This document shows, in pieces, positions 35,030 through 45,449 of a DNA stretch of 64,000 nucleotides. The position numbers and the translations under genes were made by a program. How positions within the stretch are numbered: the stretch's first letter is position 1; each line of letters starts with the position of its first letter. Below the pieces are notes generated by a model. The model made no database searches and was not told the DNA's origin. It worked only from the letters and a program-made list of their open reading frames with translations. The DNA is from Dastarcus helophoroides (Eukaryota; Arthropoda; Insecta; Coleoptera; Bothrideridae). The stretch spans positions 15,559,107 to 15,623,106 of the forward strand of contig CM053328.1 in assembly GCA_028583605.1 (NCBI GenBank), read 5' to 3'.

Positions 35030-37350
35030 TGGTTATGCCTCTGTTGCAGTTCCTGGGATGTTGACTGCTAACTATCCTTCCATCTTTTAGGTGGTCTTCC
35101 GGGACGACGGGTGTCTGTTGGTTTTCCTTCCAGTGCGATGCGTGGCAATCGATCTTCTCTCATTCTGTTTACGTGAGCGTACCACTGTCTCCTTCTTTGT
35201 CTACCCGACCGCACGATATCCTGTATACCGTACTGCTCTCTAATCTATGTGTTTCTTACACTATCTTTTCTGGTCTTTCCCACTATAGTTCTTAAAGTTT
35301 TCATATCCGCTACTCTCAGCAGACTCTTGGTCTTGTTGCTTTCTCCTCGTGCTTCCATTCCATGATTGATCTTATACATGTTTTGTATATTTTGATCTTG
35401 CTGTCTGGGCGCATATACTGATTGTTCCAAATGGTCTCTCGTAGGCAGCCTGATATTGTGGCTACTTTGTTGATTTGGCTTCTTAAGTCGTTTACAAGGT
35501 CATGTCCGCTCGGGAGATTAACATTGAGGTTCTTAAATTGGATAACTTGCTCTTTGAAATGATTTTCAATGACGAGTTTACATCTGATGAGGTATTTTGC
35601 GATGGTCATATTTTTAATTATATCAGTAGATATTCCCATATTAAGTTGTTTGCTTATTTGATGGAATTTAAAAAGTTGTCTTCTGTTTTTGCGACAATTG
35701 CTGCGTCATCTGCATAGCATATCATGGTGATCCTATTTTTATTCATTCTGTATCCCAGTTTTTATGAGGTTACTTATTTAATTATTTTATCCATTAGAAT
35801 ATTAAACAAAAACGGACTGAGGCTATCTCCTTGTCTAATTCCTCCTAGGATCGGAATGGTTTGTGATGTTTGTTTCCCCGCTCTTATCTTCGTTGTGTTG
35901 TGAATATTGAGGTTGCGATTAACTCTGACGATATTAGCTGGTGTCTCCTTTTCTTTCAATATTTCCATGATGTATTCCAAGCGTACTTTGCCAAATGACT
36001 TGGTTAGGTCTACTAAGGCGATGATGCAGGGGTATTAAATTCCATTGACTTCTCTTTTATCTATTTAATAATAAATATGGCATCTGTTGTCGACCTTCCT
36101 CTTCTAAACCCTTGTTGCTCTTCTCTGTTCTCTATTTGTTTTTCCAGTTTGTCTTTCAGTATTCCAGTGAATAACTTCGTCGTGGTGTTTAATAGTGTTA
36201 TCCCTCTGTAATTCTTTGGGCGAGTCGTTTGCCCCTTCTTGAAAATGGGGATTGTGATGCTCTCATGCCAGTCTGTAGGTATTTCTGATGAGCATAGAAT
36301 TTTATTAAACAATATTGTTGCATTTCTAACAAACTCTTGTTCACCGTGTTTCAAAAATTCATTTCATAAATCGTCTGTTCCAGGTTTATATTTTTCAAGA
36401 TTTTCAGTTTCGCTTTTACCTCGTCTTCTGTGATTACTGCGTCTGCTGGTGTTTCATAGTCGACATCTGGTGCTTCTTCGGCATTATATAGTCTTCTTAA
36501 GTATTCTCCCCATGTGTGTATGGGTACGCCCTTGGTTTGTACATACTCATTTACTGGCATTTTGCTATTTTTTAGCATTTTCCATACTTTTCTCTGTGCC
36601 CCATACATGTCGTGTTCCATGTCGCTGGTAAATTTAGACCAGTTTAGCCCTTTAAATTGTTTTTATTCTTGAGTATGCTGCATTTCTTATTTGTATGTAT
36701 GCTTCGTGTTGTTCTTCTGTTGGTTTGCTTTTGTAACACAGAAAACTTTTTCTTTTTTGTTCTGCTAGTTCCTTAAGTTACTGACAGAACCAAGGTTTAA
36801 TGTTGTTCCTTGCGTTAGTGTTGACTTTCCGTTTTCCTATAGTTTCCTCCGCGACCTGTTATATAACAGGCCAAAAAATCAAGGACTATATATACAGCCC
36901 TTGATTTTTTGGCAGCAGCTCTCGACTTTCCCTTCGGCTATAGAGTCATATTTCTTCAGTTTGTTGGTTAGTCTATTTTCATATAGCTTCCGTGTACTTT
37001 CTGTTGCTAGTGACTCTATGTTGTATTTTTCTATGTAGTTTTAGAGTTTCTTGATTGCACGGGGGTGTTCCATCAACATTTTGCAAGAGGACAATATTGT
37101 GGTATGTTTCTAGATTGGCTGATGTTAGAGCTAGGACATCAAGTACCTGCGCTGATGTGATCATCCTGCTCGTAAGTATGAAATCTATGCAAGATCGGTG
37201 TCCTCTCGTGTTATTGAACGTGTACTTATGTTGATCTTTGTGTCGGAAATCAGTGTTGGTTATTTTCATTTCGTTTCTGGAGCAGAAATTAATTAAAAAT
37301 TCACCGTTTTCATTGATGATGGGCTCCTTAAATCTTTGTTTTACATTTAG
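35030..37350 (-). pseudogene. RTE-like endonuclease/reverse transcriptase pseudogene
   Basis: Endonuclease: HKYTFNNTRGHRSCIDFIL (within 36979-37269). Linker and RT: MYGAQRKVWKMLKNSK, then ITEDEVKAKLKILKNIN (36351-36620), SITIPIFKKGQTTRPKNYRG, ITLLNTTTKLF and EEQQGFRRGRSTTDAIF (36061-36354). Palm and catalysis: GGIRQGDSLSPFLFNILMD (35774-35980) and CYADDAAIVAKTE (about 35725-35690, catalytic YADD). C-terminal part: SGCLRETIWNNQYMRPDSKIKIYKTCIR (written in two pieces: residues before and after QYM) and GRQRRRQWYAHVNRM-like text near 35190. Frames are separated by stops and shifts. Confidence 0.85.
36855..36912. repeat. Two adjacent palindromes inside the RTE-like element
   Basis: 36855-36870 is a perfect 16-bp palindrome, CCTGTTATATAACAGG. 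Directly after it, CCAAAAAATCAAGG (36871-36884) pairs with CCTTGATTTTTTGG (36899-36912) across a 14-base loop. This breaks the element's frame. It looks like a local inverted duplication from template switching. Confidence 0.8.
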
Positions 37351-37375
37351 GATTATGTCGTTTCCAAAAAAACTT

Positions 37376-38262
37376 TTGAAACAAAAAAAGTTTGCCTTAA
37401 TCGCATCATTTTAATCAAAAATAATTGGAAATTACAAGTTTGAATTTGAAATTTATACAAAAACTAAACCTAACATTTCGAAAAAAAAAAATTGTCTCAT
37501 CGAAATGTTGAAATTTTAATTTAAATATGTTACATGTTACATGTTAAAAAAAGTTGCGTCTGATTTTTTAAAATTTTAGGTTTATACATTAAATTTTGAG
37601 AAAAAAATAAAACTTTTTAAAATTCTATTAACATTAACATCGACATTTTAAGACAAAAATTAGAAATGTCTGACATTAGTTGACAAATTTAAACGAAAAA
37701 ATAAAAAATTTCAACTTTTGAAATTAAATCATTGACGAAAATATCAAACTTTTCAAAAAATGTTTTCTTAAAATCAGAGGTTGATAAAAAAAATGATTTG
37801 GACATTTTGAGATATCTTTTCATTTTCTTAAAATTGTTCGGATTAAAATCAAACGTATTTTCTTATCAATTTATTGAGCGTTATCTCCAAATTTCAACTT
37901 TAAACTTGACATTTCTATTTTTATTCTTAACATTTCGGATTAAAGCTAAAAGTTTATTAAAAACTTTATATTTTCTCTGGAAATAGGTTAAACTTGAAAT
38001 AACTAAAATTCTTAACTCAATCTTTTTTGAAAACCTAAAATTTCTTAAAATTTAAAATTAACATTATTATTATTTTTTACATTTCATATTAAAGTTAAAA
38101 GTTTATTAAAATTCTGATATTTTTTTTCCTGAAAATAATTAAAAATATTATATCGATTTTTTCTTAAACCAATTTATTTTGAAGATCTAAAATTTCGACT
38201 AGTCAAAAATATTGTTTGTCATTTTCAAGTTAATATTGTAACAAAGTTTTCAAATTATATTT
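37376..38262. repeat. Degenerate AT-rich array, family A
   Basis: AAATTTCGAC- and AAATTTTGAA-like words without a clear period. The frame 37732-37986 is a by-product. Confidence 0.5.
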
Positions 38263-39157
38263 TCAACCCCTCCGAAATCGAAGTATGCGAATCGCTAAGA
38301 CGGACTTCCGTTATGCCACAGGGTCAGAGTGCGCACACCGAAGTACAACAATCTCCTGCTGACGCACGTCTGTGAGCGCCACGTTTTCCAACGCTATCTA
38401 TTAACTTCAGATGTAACTACATACAATAGCAGCAGACTTGTGCACAGTCAATATGGATAGGGCGTGCGCCCTACCAACGGAAAAACGAGCCGCGTAATCA
38501 GGGAAATAAGGGTTTGTTTTTGTTTCGCATACACTCACGTCGCCCCCAAACCAAATAATAACATAATGTGCATAAAGGGCGTCCACAGTTTCTAATAAAC
38601 CGCCCGATTACATTGCTAAGCTCTAAGAGAAACCATTTTCGAAACGTGCCTTGAAAGCTATGGTAGAAATAAAGGTTCGAGGGAGCTTTTTAACTCATTA
38701 ATATTGTTGATATCGTAGGGTTCTTACGAAAATATATTAAAATAATTGACAGAAGCCAATCAACATTAACAAATCTTTGTAAAACAACTACATTTTGGTA
38801 TTTTACCCAAATTAAAGCTGGTTAGCTTCCATAGACACCACTGAAGATTTAGAGCTGCTTTATGTCTCTACTTTGAACTAATAGTCCGAAACGTCCAACA
38901 TTTTGCCAAGCATTATCAACATTGCCGTAGCTAGAATTTTTTCATAGAGGGGCAATTTAGAATTGTCGTTCTCAATATTTATAATTTTTGTACTATTGTG
39001 TTCCTAAAAAGATTATACAGCTATTCTAGTATACTGTAAATTCGTCTTTGGAAATTGTCAAAATATAACAATTTTACAATATGACTTGGATAATGTAGTA
39101 ACTAATAGCGAAATTTATCAGATAAACATCAACTCATAGCTTTTTAAAGTCTGTCCC
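38263..39157. other. Unique island, partly GC-rich
   Basis: 38270-38650 has GC-rich text (GTGCGCACACCGAAGTACAA, GACGCACGTCTGTGAGCGCC) without a long open frame. On the minus strand a donor-like GACGTGAGTG lies near 38540, but no acceptor or open exon pairs with it. GCCGTAGCTAGAATTTTTTC near 38932 resembles a DNA-transposon end, without a partner. No gene is called. Confidence 0.35.
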
Positions 39158-39729
39158 GCCAGGAATCGCCGCGATCTAAAATATAAAAATTCATTTTTTT
39201 AAATGTGACACCCTACATATATATTTATTTGCATTTTTGGATTTGACTTGGTATATCAAGACCACTTTGAATAACAAACATTGTTCTTAAAATTTATAGT
39301 TTTCGAGATAAGTATAGATTTTTACAAAAAGTTTGACAAATGCAAAGTCCCACGAAATTCTTTGTATCTTTTTCTAAAAGCCAGACATTAATTTCATATT
39401 TGGTATGTAAGTAGAACACATATAAAACTATCTTGCACAACTTTCATAAATTCAAAAACATTATAGCGAGTGTTAAGCTCACGACTGAAGATTTTAATAA
39501 ATTCAAACAGCAATAACTTTGTTATTTTAAATGGAACACCCTATATATTTTTACCCTATCTTATGTAGATTTAAATTATTTTTCACCTCTATGGATTACT
39601 GTTACAACTTTTAGAAATAATTGCAACTTTTTACTTTTATTTTCCCATTTTACATTAACTGAACCCTTATCAGGTCCAGGATATACTTCTTCCGGAATTG
39701 GACCGTGTCAAAGGAACTACTAAAAGTGT

Positions 39730-39768
39730 TCGACTTTTCGCCCACCAACGTAGTGGGCTTCTTCAGAA
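39730..39768 (-). ncRNA. Hammerhead-like motif in left Penelope terminal copy
   Basis: On the minus strand: CTGAAGA (39766-39760), then an extra A, a stem GCCCAC..GTGGGC, then GAAA (39739-39736) and AGTC. Relative to CUGANGA - stem II - GAAA it has one extra base before stem II and a changed base after GAAA. Hammerhead motifs are known in Penelope-like elements. Confidence 0.5.
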
Positions 39769-40014
39769 ACAAAGAAACAATAAATGAAAAATAAAATACA
39801 AGAAAATACACAAAAATGAAAAAAGGCCAATTTTAAAACATCAGAGTACGGTAATTCAGCATGTCCACCATACCAGAGTCGAAACTCTTCTGAATTGAAA
39901 ATTTGGTACAAAGGATAAGAAAGTTTAGACAGAAGAGCACGGTAACTCAGTATGTCCACCATACCAGAGGCGAAACTCCTCTGAGGAAAGAGAGGAAAGG
40001 AAGAAAGGGAAACT

Positions 40015-41506
40015 TTATATAACATTCGTCTGCGCGAATCTAAGATTTTCGATGGTTGGTTTCCAGATGAAGGAAAGCATGTAACCGTCGTCTCTGTTGA
40101 TTTTTTTGAGAAACTTTTGGATTTCAATGGCCTCGCGTATCTTTCTGTTATAGTAATTGGGAATATTGAATAAATTTGAAATATTATCAAAAAAAATCTT
40201 ATGTCCGGTCTCATGTTTCGCAATGGCTGACTGCGAAAATAAACCAGACTTAAGACATCTTTGGTGCTCGGATATTCGCGACGTAAATGATCGCCTCATT
40301 TCTCCGATGTACACTGAACCACAAAAACAAGGAACCCTGTACACACCATTAAAACGAAAGGATGAAATTTTATCTTTGGGAGATGGGAGGAGCTGTTGGA
40401 TTTTTGAGGATGAAGAAAAAATGGGTTTAATGTTGTGTTTTCCCAATAATTTTCCGATTTGATCTGTTGCTCCGTCAACATAAGGAAGAAAGTCTTTAGA
40501 AGTAACTATTGAATTTTGTGAAGGACGAGGAGTAGGGTGAAGATGTCGTTTAATGACAGTTTCAATGTCGTGCGATTTGTAACCATTGTTGCGGAGATTA
40601 AAACGAATTTTGTTCAATTTGTCTGAAAGATTTATCGACTGTGAAGTTGCTACAGCTCGTGAAACCAGTGAATTTATAAAAGAACGTTTTTGGGAAGGGT
40701 GATGATGGGACTCTGCATGCAAATAACGATTAGTATAGGTGGGTTTTCGATAAACGGAATGAGAGACGCGATCGTTTGGTACACGGGTCACTAGTACGTC
40801 AAGAAAATGAAGAGAACCGTTGGTTTCGGTTTCCATATTGAAGCTAATGGAAGAATGTAAACTGTTTAAGTGTTCCAAAAATATATTTAGTGAATCCTTG
40901 CCATGTGGCCATGCAATAAATGTATTATCTACATAACGAAGCCATACCTCGGGGTTTTAAATCGGAAGTTTCCAACGCAGTATTTTCAAGAGATTCCATG
41001 AAAATATTTGATACGACTGGGGATAAGGGGGAAACCATTGGGGTGCCGGACACTTGTTTATAGAAGCTGCCATTGAAAGAAAAATGAGTCGATGTGAGGC
41101 ACATTTCAGTTAAATCAACTCGAGGATCTGCATTCTCTTTGCCTGAAAGTAATTGACGAATTACCGTCATGGAGTCGGAAACTGGAACATTAGTGAATAG
41201 TGAAGTGACGTCAAAACTTACCAGTATGTCGTTGGGGTCTAGGGTTAATTCGGACAACAATTCGGCAAAGTGTATAGAATTTAGGACGTGTGATGATGTG
41301 CTTCCGGTATGACTTGAGAATGTTAGATATAAATATTTCGAGACATTGTAGGTAGGTGAATTTATCGTGCTGACAATGGGCGTGAAAGGAATATCGGGTT
41401 TGTGAATTTTGGGGAGGCTATAAAGCCGAGGCGGTTTGGATTCTCTTGGAACAAGATGTCTGAGAGTGTATGCGGACAAATTTGAGGATTTCATTTTATT
41501 TTTCAT
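40015..41506 (-). pseudogene. Penelope-like RT plus GIY-YIG endonuclease pseudogene
   Basis: The first frame, 40925-41506, holds PRLYSLPKIHKPDIPFTPIV, ILVSFDVTSLFTNVPV (palm Asp) and KQVSGTPMVSPLSPVVSNIF. A one-base shift near 40950 leads to the second frame with RYVDNTFIAW and SLHFLDVLVTR. The catalytic box is YVDN where YVDD is expected, so the second Asp is lost. The frame 40015-40878 continues with VYRKPTYTNRYLHAESHHHP and the GIY-YIG nuclease block GVYRVPCFCGSVYIG, RISEHQRCLK and AIAKHETGH. The N-terminal part before RT motif 1 is absent. The copy is inactive. This family acts in target-primed retrotransposition. Confidence 0.93.
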
Positions 41507-41523
41507 TTATTGTTTCTTTATTC

Positions 41524-41558
41524 CTGAAGAAGCCTCCTACGATCGTGGGCGAAACGTC
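41524..41558 (+). ncRNA. Hammerhead-like motif in right Penelope terminal copy
   Basis: CTGAAGA (41524-41530), an extra A, GCC..GGGC stem, GAAA (41551-41554), then CGTC. The ACGT after GAA is self-complementary, as in Penelope hammerheads with a minimal stem III that work as dimers. The stem here has more mismatches than in the left copy. Confidence 0.5.
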
Positions 41559-42785
41559 GAACACTTTTAGTAGTTCTGTGACACGGTCCAATCCCGGAAG
41601 AAGTATATCATGTACTGACTCTGGCCGTGGAAGCCTTCGTTATCATATTCAGATTCAGAACCTGCATATCAGTGACATAATGAGTAGAAATAATCTCTAT
41701 CGACAATTAAACTATCAGGCAACCATTTGTTAAATGGTTGTGGTGAAGTTAAAATGAAAACATGCCTGACCATCTTTTTTTAGTGATGAGAATTATTTTA
41801 AATTGTTTATTTTTTTTTGGACGATGTATCAAATAAGTATCACGAATATGTGGAAAAGTGAAAAATTTGCTGTTCGATATCCAGATAAAATAAAGCCCTT
41901 ATGAATTACAGGAAAGCGAATGGTGGAAAATTTCACAAATTTCGGCTCGTCAAAGAGAAATCAGACAGAAGGAAATATGTTGTTGATAATGAAAATGTCC
42001 ACATAACATTTCCAATTATTCGATAAGTCATGTTTTAATTTTAACCACACACTGTGCACTACTACAAATAATTGGGGTAGTTGTTTCATAATTAAATTGT
42101 CGAAAGCGATTGTAGTACATTTCATTTGTTTTTACTCATTACATCACTGATATGCCACTTAATAAGCATTCAATGACTGTGAAATGGAAAAATAAAAGTT
42201 AAAATTGCAATTATTTCTAAAATATGTAACAGCGACCCCCACAATTCCTATATCAGCTGAAAAATAATTTAAAGCTGCAGAAGATAGGGTAAAAAATATA
42301 GGGTATTCTATTTGAGATAACAAAGTTATCCCTGTTTGAATTTATCAAAATGTACAGTCGTCAATTCATCACTCGGTATGTTTTTAAATTTATGAAACAC
42401 ATGCAAGGTAGTTTCGTATGTGTTCTATTCGCATACCAAATATGAAGTTAACGTCCGGTTTCTGGGAAAAGATACAGAGAATTTCGTGGGACCTTGCATC
42501 TGTCAAATTTTTCATATAAATCCAGTTATTTCAAAAACTATAAATTTTAAGAATTATGTTTGTTACTCAAAGTGGCCTTAATATATTACATAAACTCCAA
42601 AAACGCAGAAATGTGTCTTATCTGAAATAACGAAGTTGGTGTCAATTTTCGTTAAAACGGAAAGTCCTACAACTCTGCAATTATTTTAGTTGGATTGGCC
42701 TTGCCCACTTTGCGAAGTTGCCAAATTTTCAAATTTTTTACATGAGTACTTTGTGAGATATTGATCGCGGCGATTCCCGGTTGGA

Positions 42786-43202
42786 GAGTGAAAAAACCTG
42801 CGACGAAATAAACAATAATCCCGACTTAATCAGAAATTTACATATTCAATACCCAGACATTAAATAAAATTTTACAAAAGAAGAGGGCTATGACCAAGTA
42901 TTTGGACAAAAAACAAACAATCAATATTATCAATACCTCCACACATTAGTTGTATAAGGTTGTTTTGTATGGGAAATATAAAAAATAAATCCTTTTTGTC
43001 GCTCTAGTTTCTATATCAGTGGTGCCCAACACTTACCTTGCCACCGACATTTGGCGCGCAGTAACTTTTGATGCGGCTCGCGATAACCAGGGCTGTGAGG
43101 TAGATTTTCTCAGTATGACGCAACTCTTTGAAATGCTACCCCATAAAAGTTTTTTTCTTTAAACAAACAAAACAACCTTCGATTATGTTCAAAAAACAAA
43201 TA
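42786..43202. other. Unique stretch with a hAT-like end fragment
   Basis: Mostly featureless. At 43018-43100 the text CAGTGGTGCCCAACACTT, then GCGCGCAGTAAC and GCGGCTCGCGA, resembles the left end of CAGTGGTTCCCAAC-type hAT elements. No partner end with a matching 8-bp duplication was found. Confidence 0.35.
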
Positions 43203-43445
43203 CAGTGAAACCTCTCATAACGGACAACTCCATTGAGCGGACACCTCTATCAAGAGGACAGTTTTTCATAGTCCGGAATTGTGTAATGGAAAGTTCCATT
43301 CAAATGAACCTCTATTGAGTGGATTCTCCTTTGGGCGGCCGCGGATACGGTATTTTGGAACAAAACTAATCAAAATTCTCCCTTAAACGGCGCCAGAAAA
43401 TATCATTACATGGCGCAACGTTCAATGAAACGTTTACGTCTTGAA
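43203..43445 (+). mobile_element. pogo/Tigger-like DNA transposon end remnant
   Basis: CAGTGAAACCTCTCATAACG followed by GACAACTCCATTGAGCGGAC, then GAACCTCTATTGAGTGGATT, has the repeated CCTCTAT-AACGGACA style of pogo/Tigger termini. No transposase or opposite end is visible. Confidence 0.45.
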
Positions 43446-43970
43446 GATGTGAAAGTTTCCTAAATAAAAACACTCACGTTGAAAGACTATTCGCCAAGGA
43501 ATATCTTCAATGTGGAAGAAATTTCTAATTTTTTTTCTTAAAACTTTGGGGACGAAAATTTCTTCGATTTTTTTTTTATTCAAAATTTGGACCTTTGAAT
43601 TTTATATTTTTTATTTCGATTTTCGAATTTCTGTTATGAAGCAAATAACAAACTTTAACTTGGATTTTTTAATTATTTTTAATTTTGTCAGTTTAAAATA
43701 ATTAAAAATTTGAGATGAACGTGAAGATGCCAGATAAAATATTAAAGAAAAATTATAAAACAAAAAACATTACTGTCGAAATTTAAAGCTTAAAATTCAC
43801 ATCTAAAGTTAAGACTACACTTAAGTCTAAATGCAGGGATAAGCTCAAAAAACTTTTAAATTTCAACAACACAGTTTCTCAAAAATTCGAGAACAAAATG
43901 TTAAAAAATCGTTCCACCACATTTACACTTAAACATTGTAATTTCTAAACTGAAGCCAAAATTTCACTTT
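43446..43970. repeat. AT-rich array, family A
   Basis: Short block of AAATTTCGA- and AAATTTTAAC-type words between two DNA transposons. The 63-codon Phe/Ile-rich frame at 43510-43701 is a by-product. Confidence 0.45.
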
Positions 43971-43973
43971 GTA

Positions 43974-45440
43974 CAGGGTGACCCATTTTCGGCACTTTTC
44001 GGGAGTATTGGACTTATTATTAAAGATAGGGTGCTAGGATTTTCACTTTAGAGTCCTACTTTTTGATCAAATGAAAGATTCCAGTCTTAAATTTGTCATA
44101 GCTGTCTTAGCTTTGAAACTACAGGGTGATTTTGAAAATCTTCACCTTTTAGTCATGCCTTGTATCTCCGTTATGTGTACTTACATCAAAGAGGCAAAAA
44201 TTAATCTTGCTACACATGTTTACGTTAACTTCAGTGGCGTAGCGAATGTTTTTCTAAAAAGTCAAATTTTTGAGATATTAACCAAAGTTATATTTTTTTA
44301 AATGAACTTTCCCATATGTATTTTTTTTTATATTGATTAAGAAAAATTTGGGCTTTTTAAAGATATATAATTGTTAAGGTTTATTTTCAAAAACAAGCTC
44401 AAAATTTAATATTTTTATAATTTATAGCGGTAGGCTATGACTAATTTACTAGAAGAATTAAACTCACCAAAAGTAAATTTTAATATTTTCAATTCTGTAT
44501 TAAAACTTAAACAATACTGCATATTTCATTTTATCGCAAAAACACAAAAGCTCTATCTAATAAAAATAAGCTGAAATTTTTTAAAGATTATTTTCAAAAT
44601 TAGAAACCCTTTTTTGAATGCAGTATTGGTATATTTTTGTTACTTTTTTAACTGAATTTACCAGAATTATTGGTCTATGCCGAATGATTCGGTAAGCCAA
44701 ACCAACCTTTTTACAAAGTTCAATAACATGAAGTTAAAAAGAAATAAAAGTTTTATGGTATACAGAATCATCAATTTGCTCATCTCGTTGAAAAATAGAG
44801 AAAGGTGTTGGTATAACAAGATCTAAGACTCAAAGAATTTTGAAAAATGTAAATACCAATAATTTTCAATACACAACTCAAAATATAGAAAAACTCTAAA
44901 GTAACTTTTAAAGGGTTAAATTTTTGGAATAATTATGAAATTTGCATTTGTTTCTAATAAATTGCTCATAGCCTACTGCTATAAGTAAAGTCTAAATTAT
45001 AAAAATTTTGGATTTTTAACTTGTTTTTTGAAATAAACGTCAACAACTATTTATATTTGAGAAGCCCAAATTATGCTTAACCAATATAAAAAATAATATA
45101 TGGGGTGTTCCATTTAAGAAAATATAATTTTGGTTAATATCTAAAAAATTTGACTTCCTAGAAAAAACTGACTACGCCACTGAACCTAACGTAAAAAACT
45201 CTAGCCAGATCAGTTTCTACCTTTTTAATATAAGAAGGCATAACGGAAATACGAGATATGGCCAAAAAGTAAAGATTTTCAAAATCAGCCTGTAGCTTAA
45301 AAACTAACACAGTCATAACAAATTTAAGACTAGAATCTTTCATTTTATCAAAAAGTAGAACAGTAAAGTAAAAATCACAACACTCTATCTTTATTAATAA
45401 GCCCAATACCCCCGAAAAGTACCGAAAATGGAACACCCTG
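43974..45440. mobile_element. Long-inverted-repeat MITE (1467 bp, TA target)
   Basis: The arms are about 43974-44460 and 44955-45440, inverted copies of each other. The ends are CAGGGTGACCCATTTTCGGC and, on the minus strand, CAGGGTGTTCCATTTTCGGT, flanked by TA (43972-43973 and 45441-45442). The TA duplication and CAGGGTG ends suggest a Tc1/mariner-related MITE. The central ~490 bp is single-copy and non-coding. Similar 76- and 92-codon frames (MKDSSLKFV..) occur in the two arms because the arms are copies. Confidence 0.88.
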
Positions 45441-45449
45441 TACTCTTTT

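Larger units (their letters stand above)
34977..37375 (-). mobile_element. RTE-like non-LTR retrotransposon, 5'-truncated
   Basis: On the minus strand: endonuclease C-terminal part (37370-37080), linker, reverse transcriptase (36620-35690) and C-terminal region, ending in an (AAG)n tail (CTTCTTCTTCTTCTTCTTCT at 34979-34999). Short microsatellite tails are typical of RTE-type elements. The region is divergent and has stops. The window on its 5' side returns to family A array at 37376. Confidence 0.85.
39677..41612 (-). mobile_element. Penelope-like element with inverted terminal copies
   Basis: Coding parts run on the minus strand (RT then GIY-YIG endonuclease). A terminal sequence of about 120 bp is present at both ends in opposite orientation: 39677-39796 (minus) and 41491-41612 (plus), sharing AAAGTGTTCGAC/GTCGAACACTTTT, GACACGGTCCAAT and GGAAGAAGTATATC. 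Penelope elements often carry such terminal copies, direct or inverted. The 5' part of the ORF is missing. It inserted into the left arm of the surrounding foldback element, whose sequence resumes after 41640. Confidence 0.9.
39158..42785. mobile_element. Foldback (long inverted repeat) element with a nested Penelope-like element
   Basis: The left arm is 39158-39660 plus 41640-41780, and the right arm is about 42020-42785 in inverse orientation. Outer edges are CCAGGAATCGCCGCGATC and its complement GATCGCGGCGATTCCCGG. Inside, ATTTCATATTTGGTATG (left) matches CATACCAAATATGAAGTTAA on the right, and AGAAATAATTGCAACTTTT matches the complement of AAATTGCAATTATTTCT. The left arm lacks about 115 bp near 39180 that the right arm keeps. 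Without the nested element it is about 1.7 kb. No target duplication could be fixed and no coding capacity was seen. Confidence 0.8.

Noticed and set aside
38263..38650. Coding exon in the GC-rich island
   Set aside because: All frames contain stops within short distance, and only a single donor-like word was found.
44071..44301. 76-codon frame in the MITE arm as a gene
   Set aside because: It lies in a terminal inverted repeat and is mirrored by the frame at 45158-45436. I treat both as part of the element and only note the similarity.
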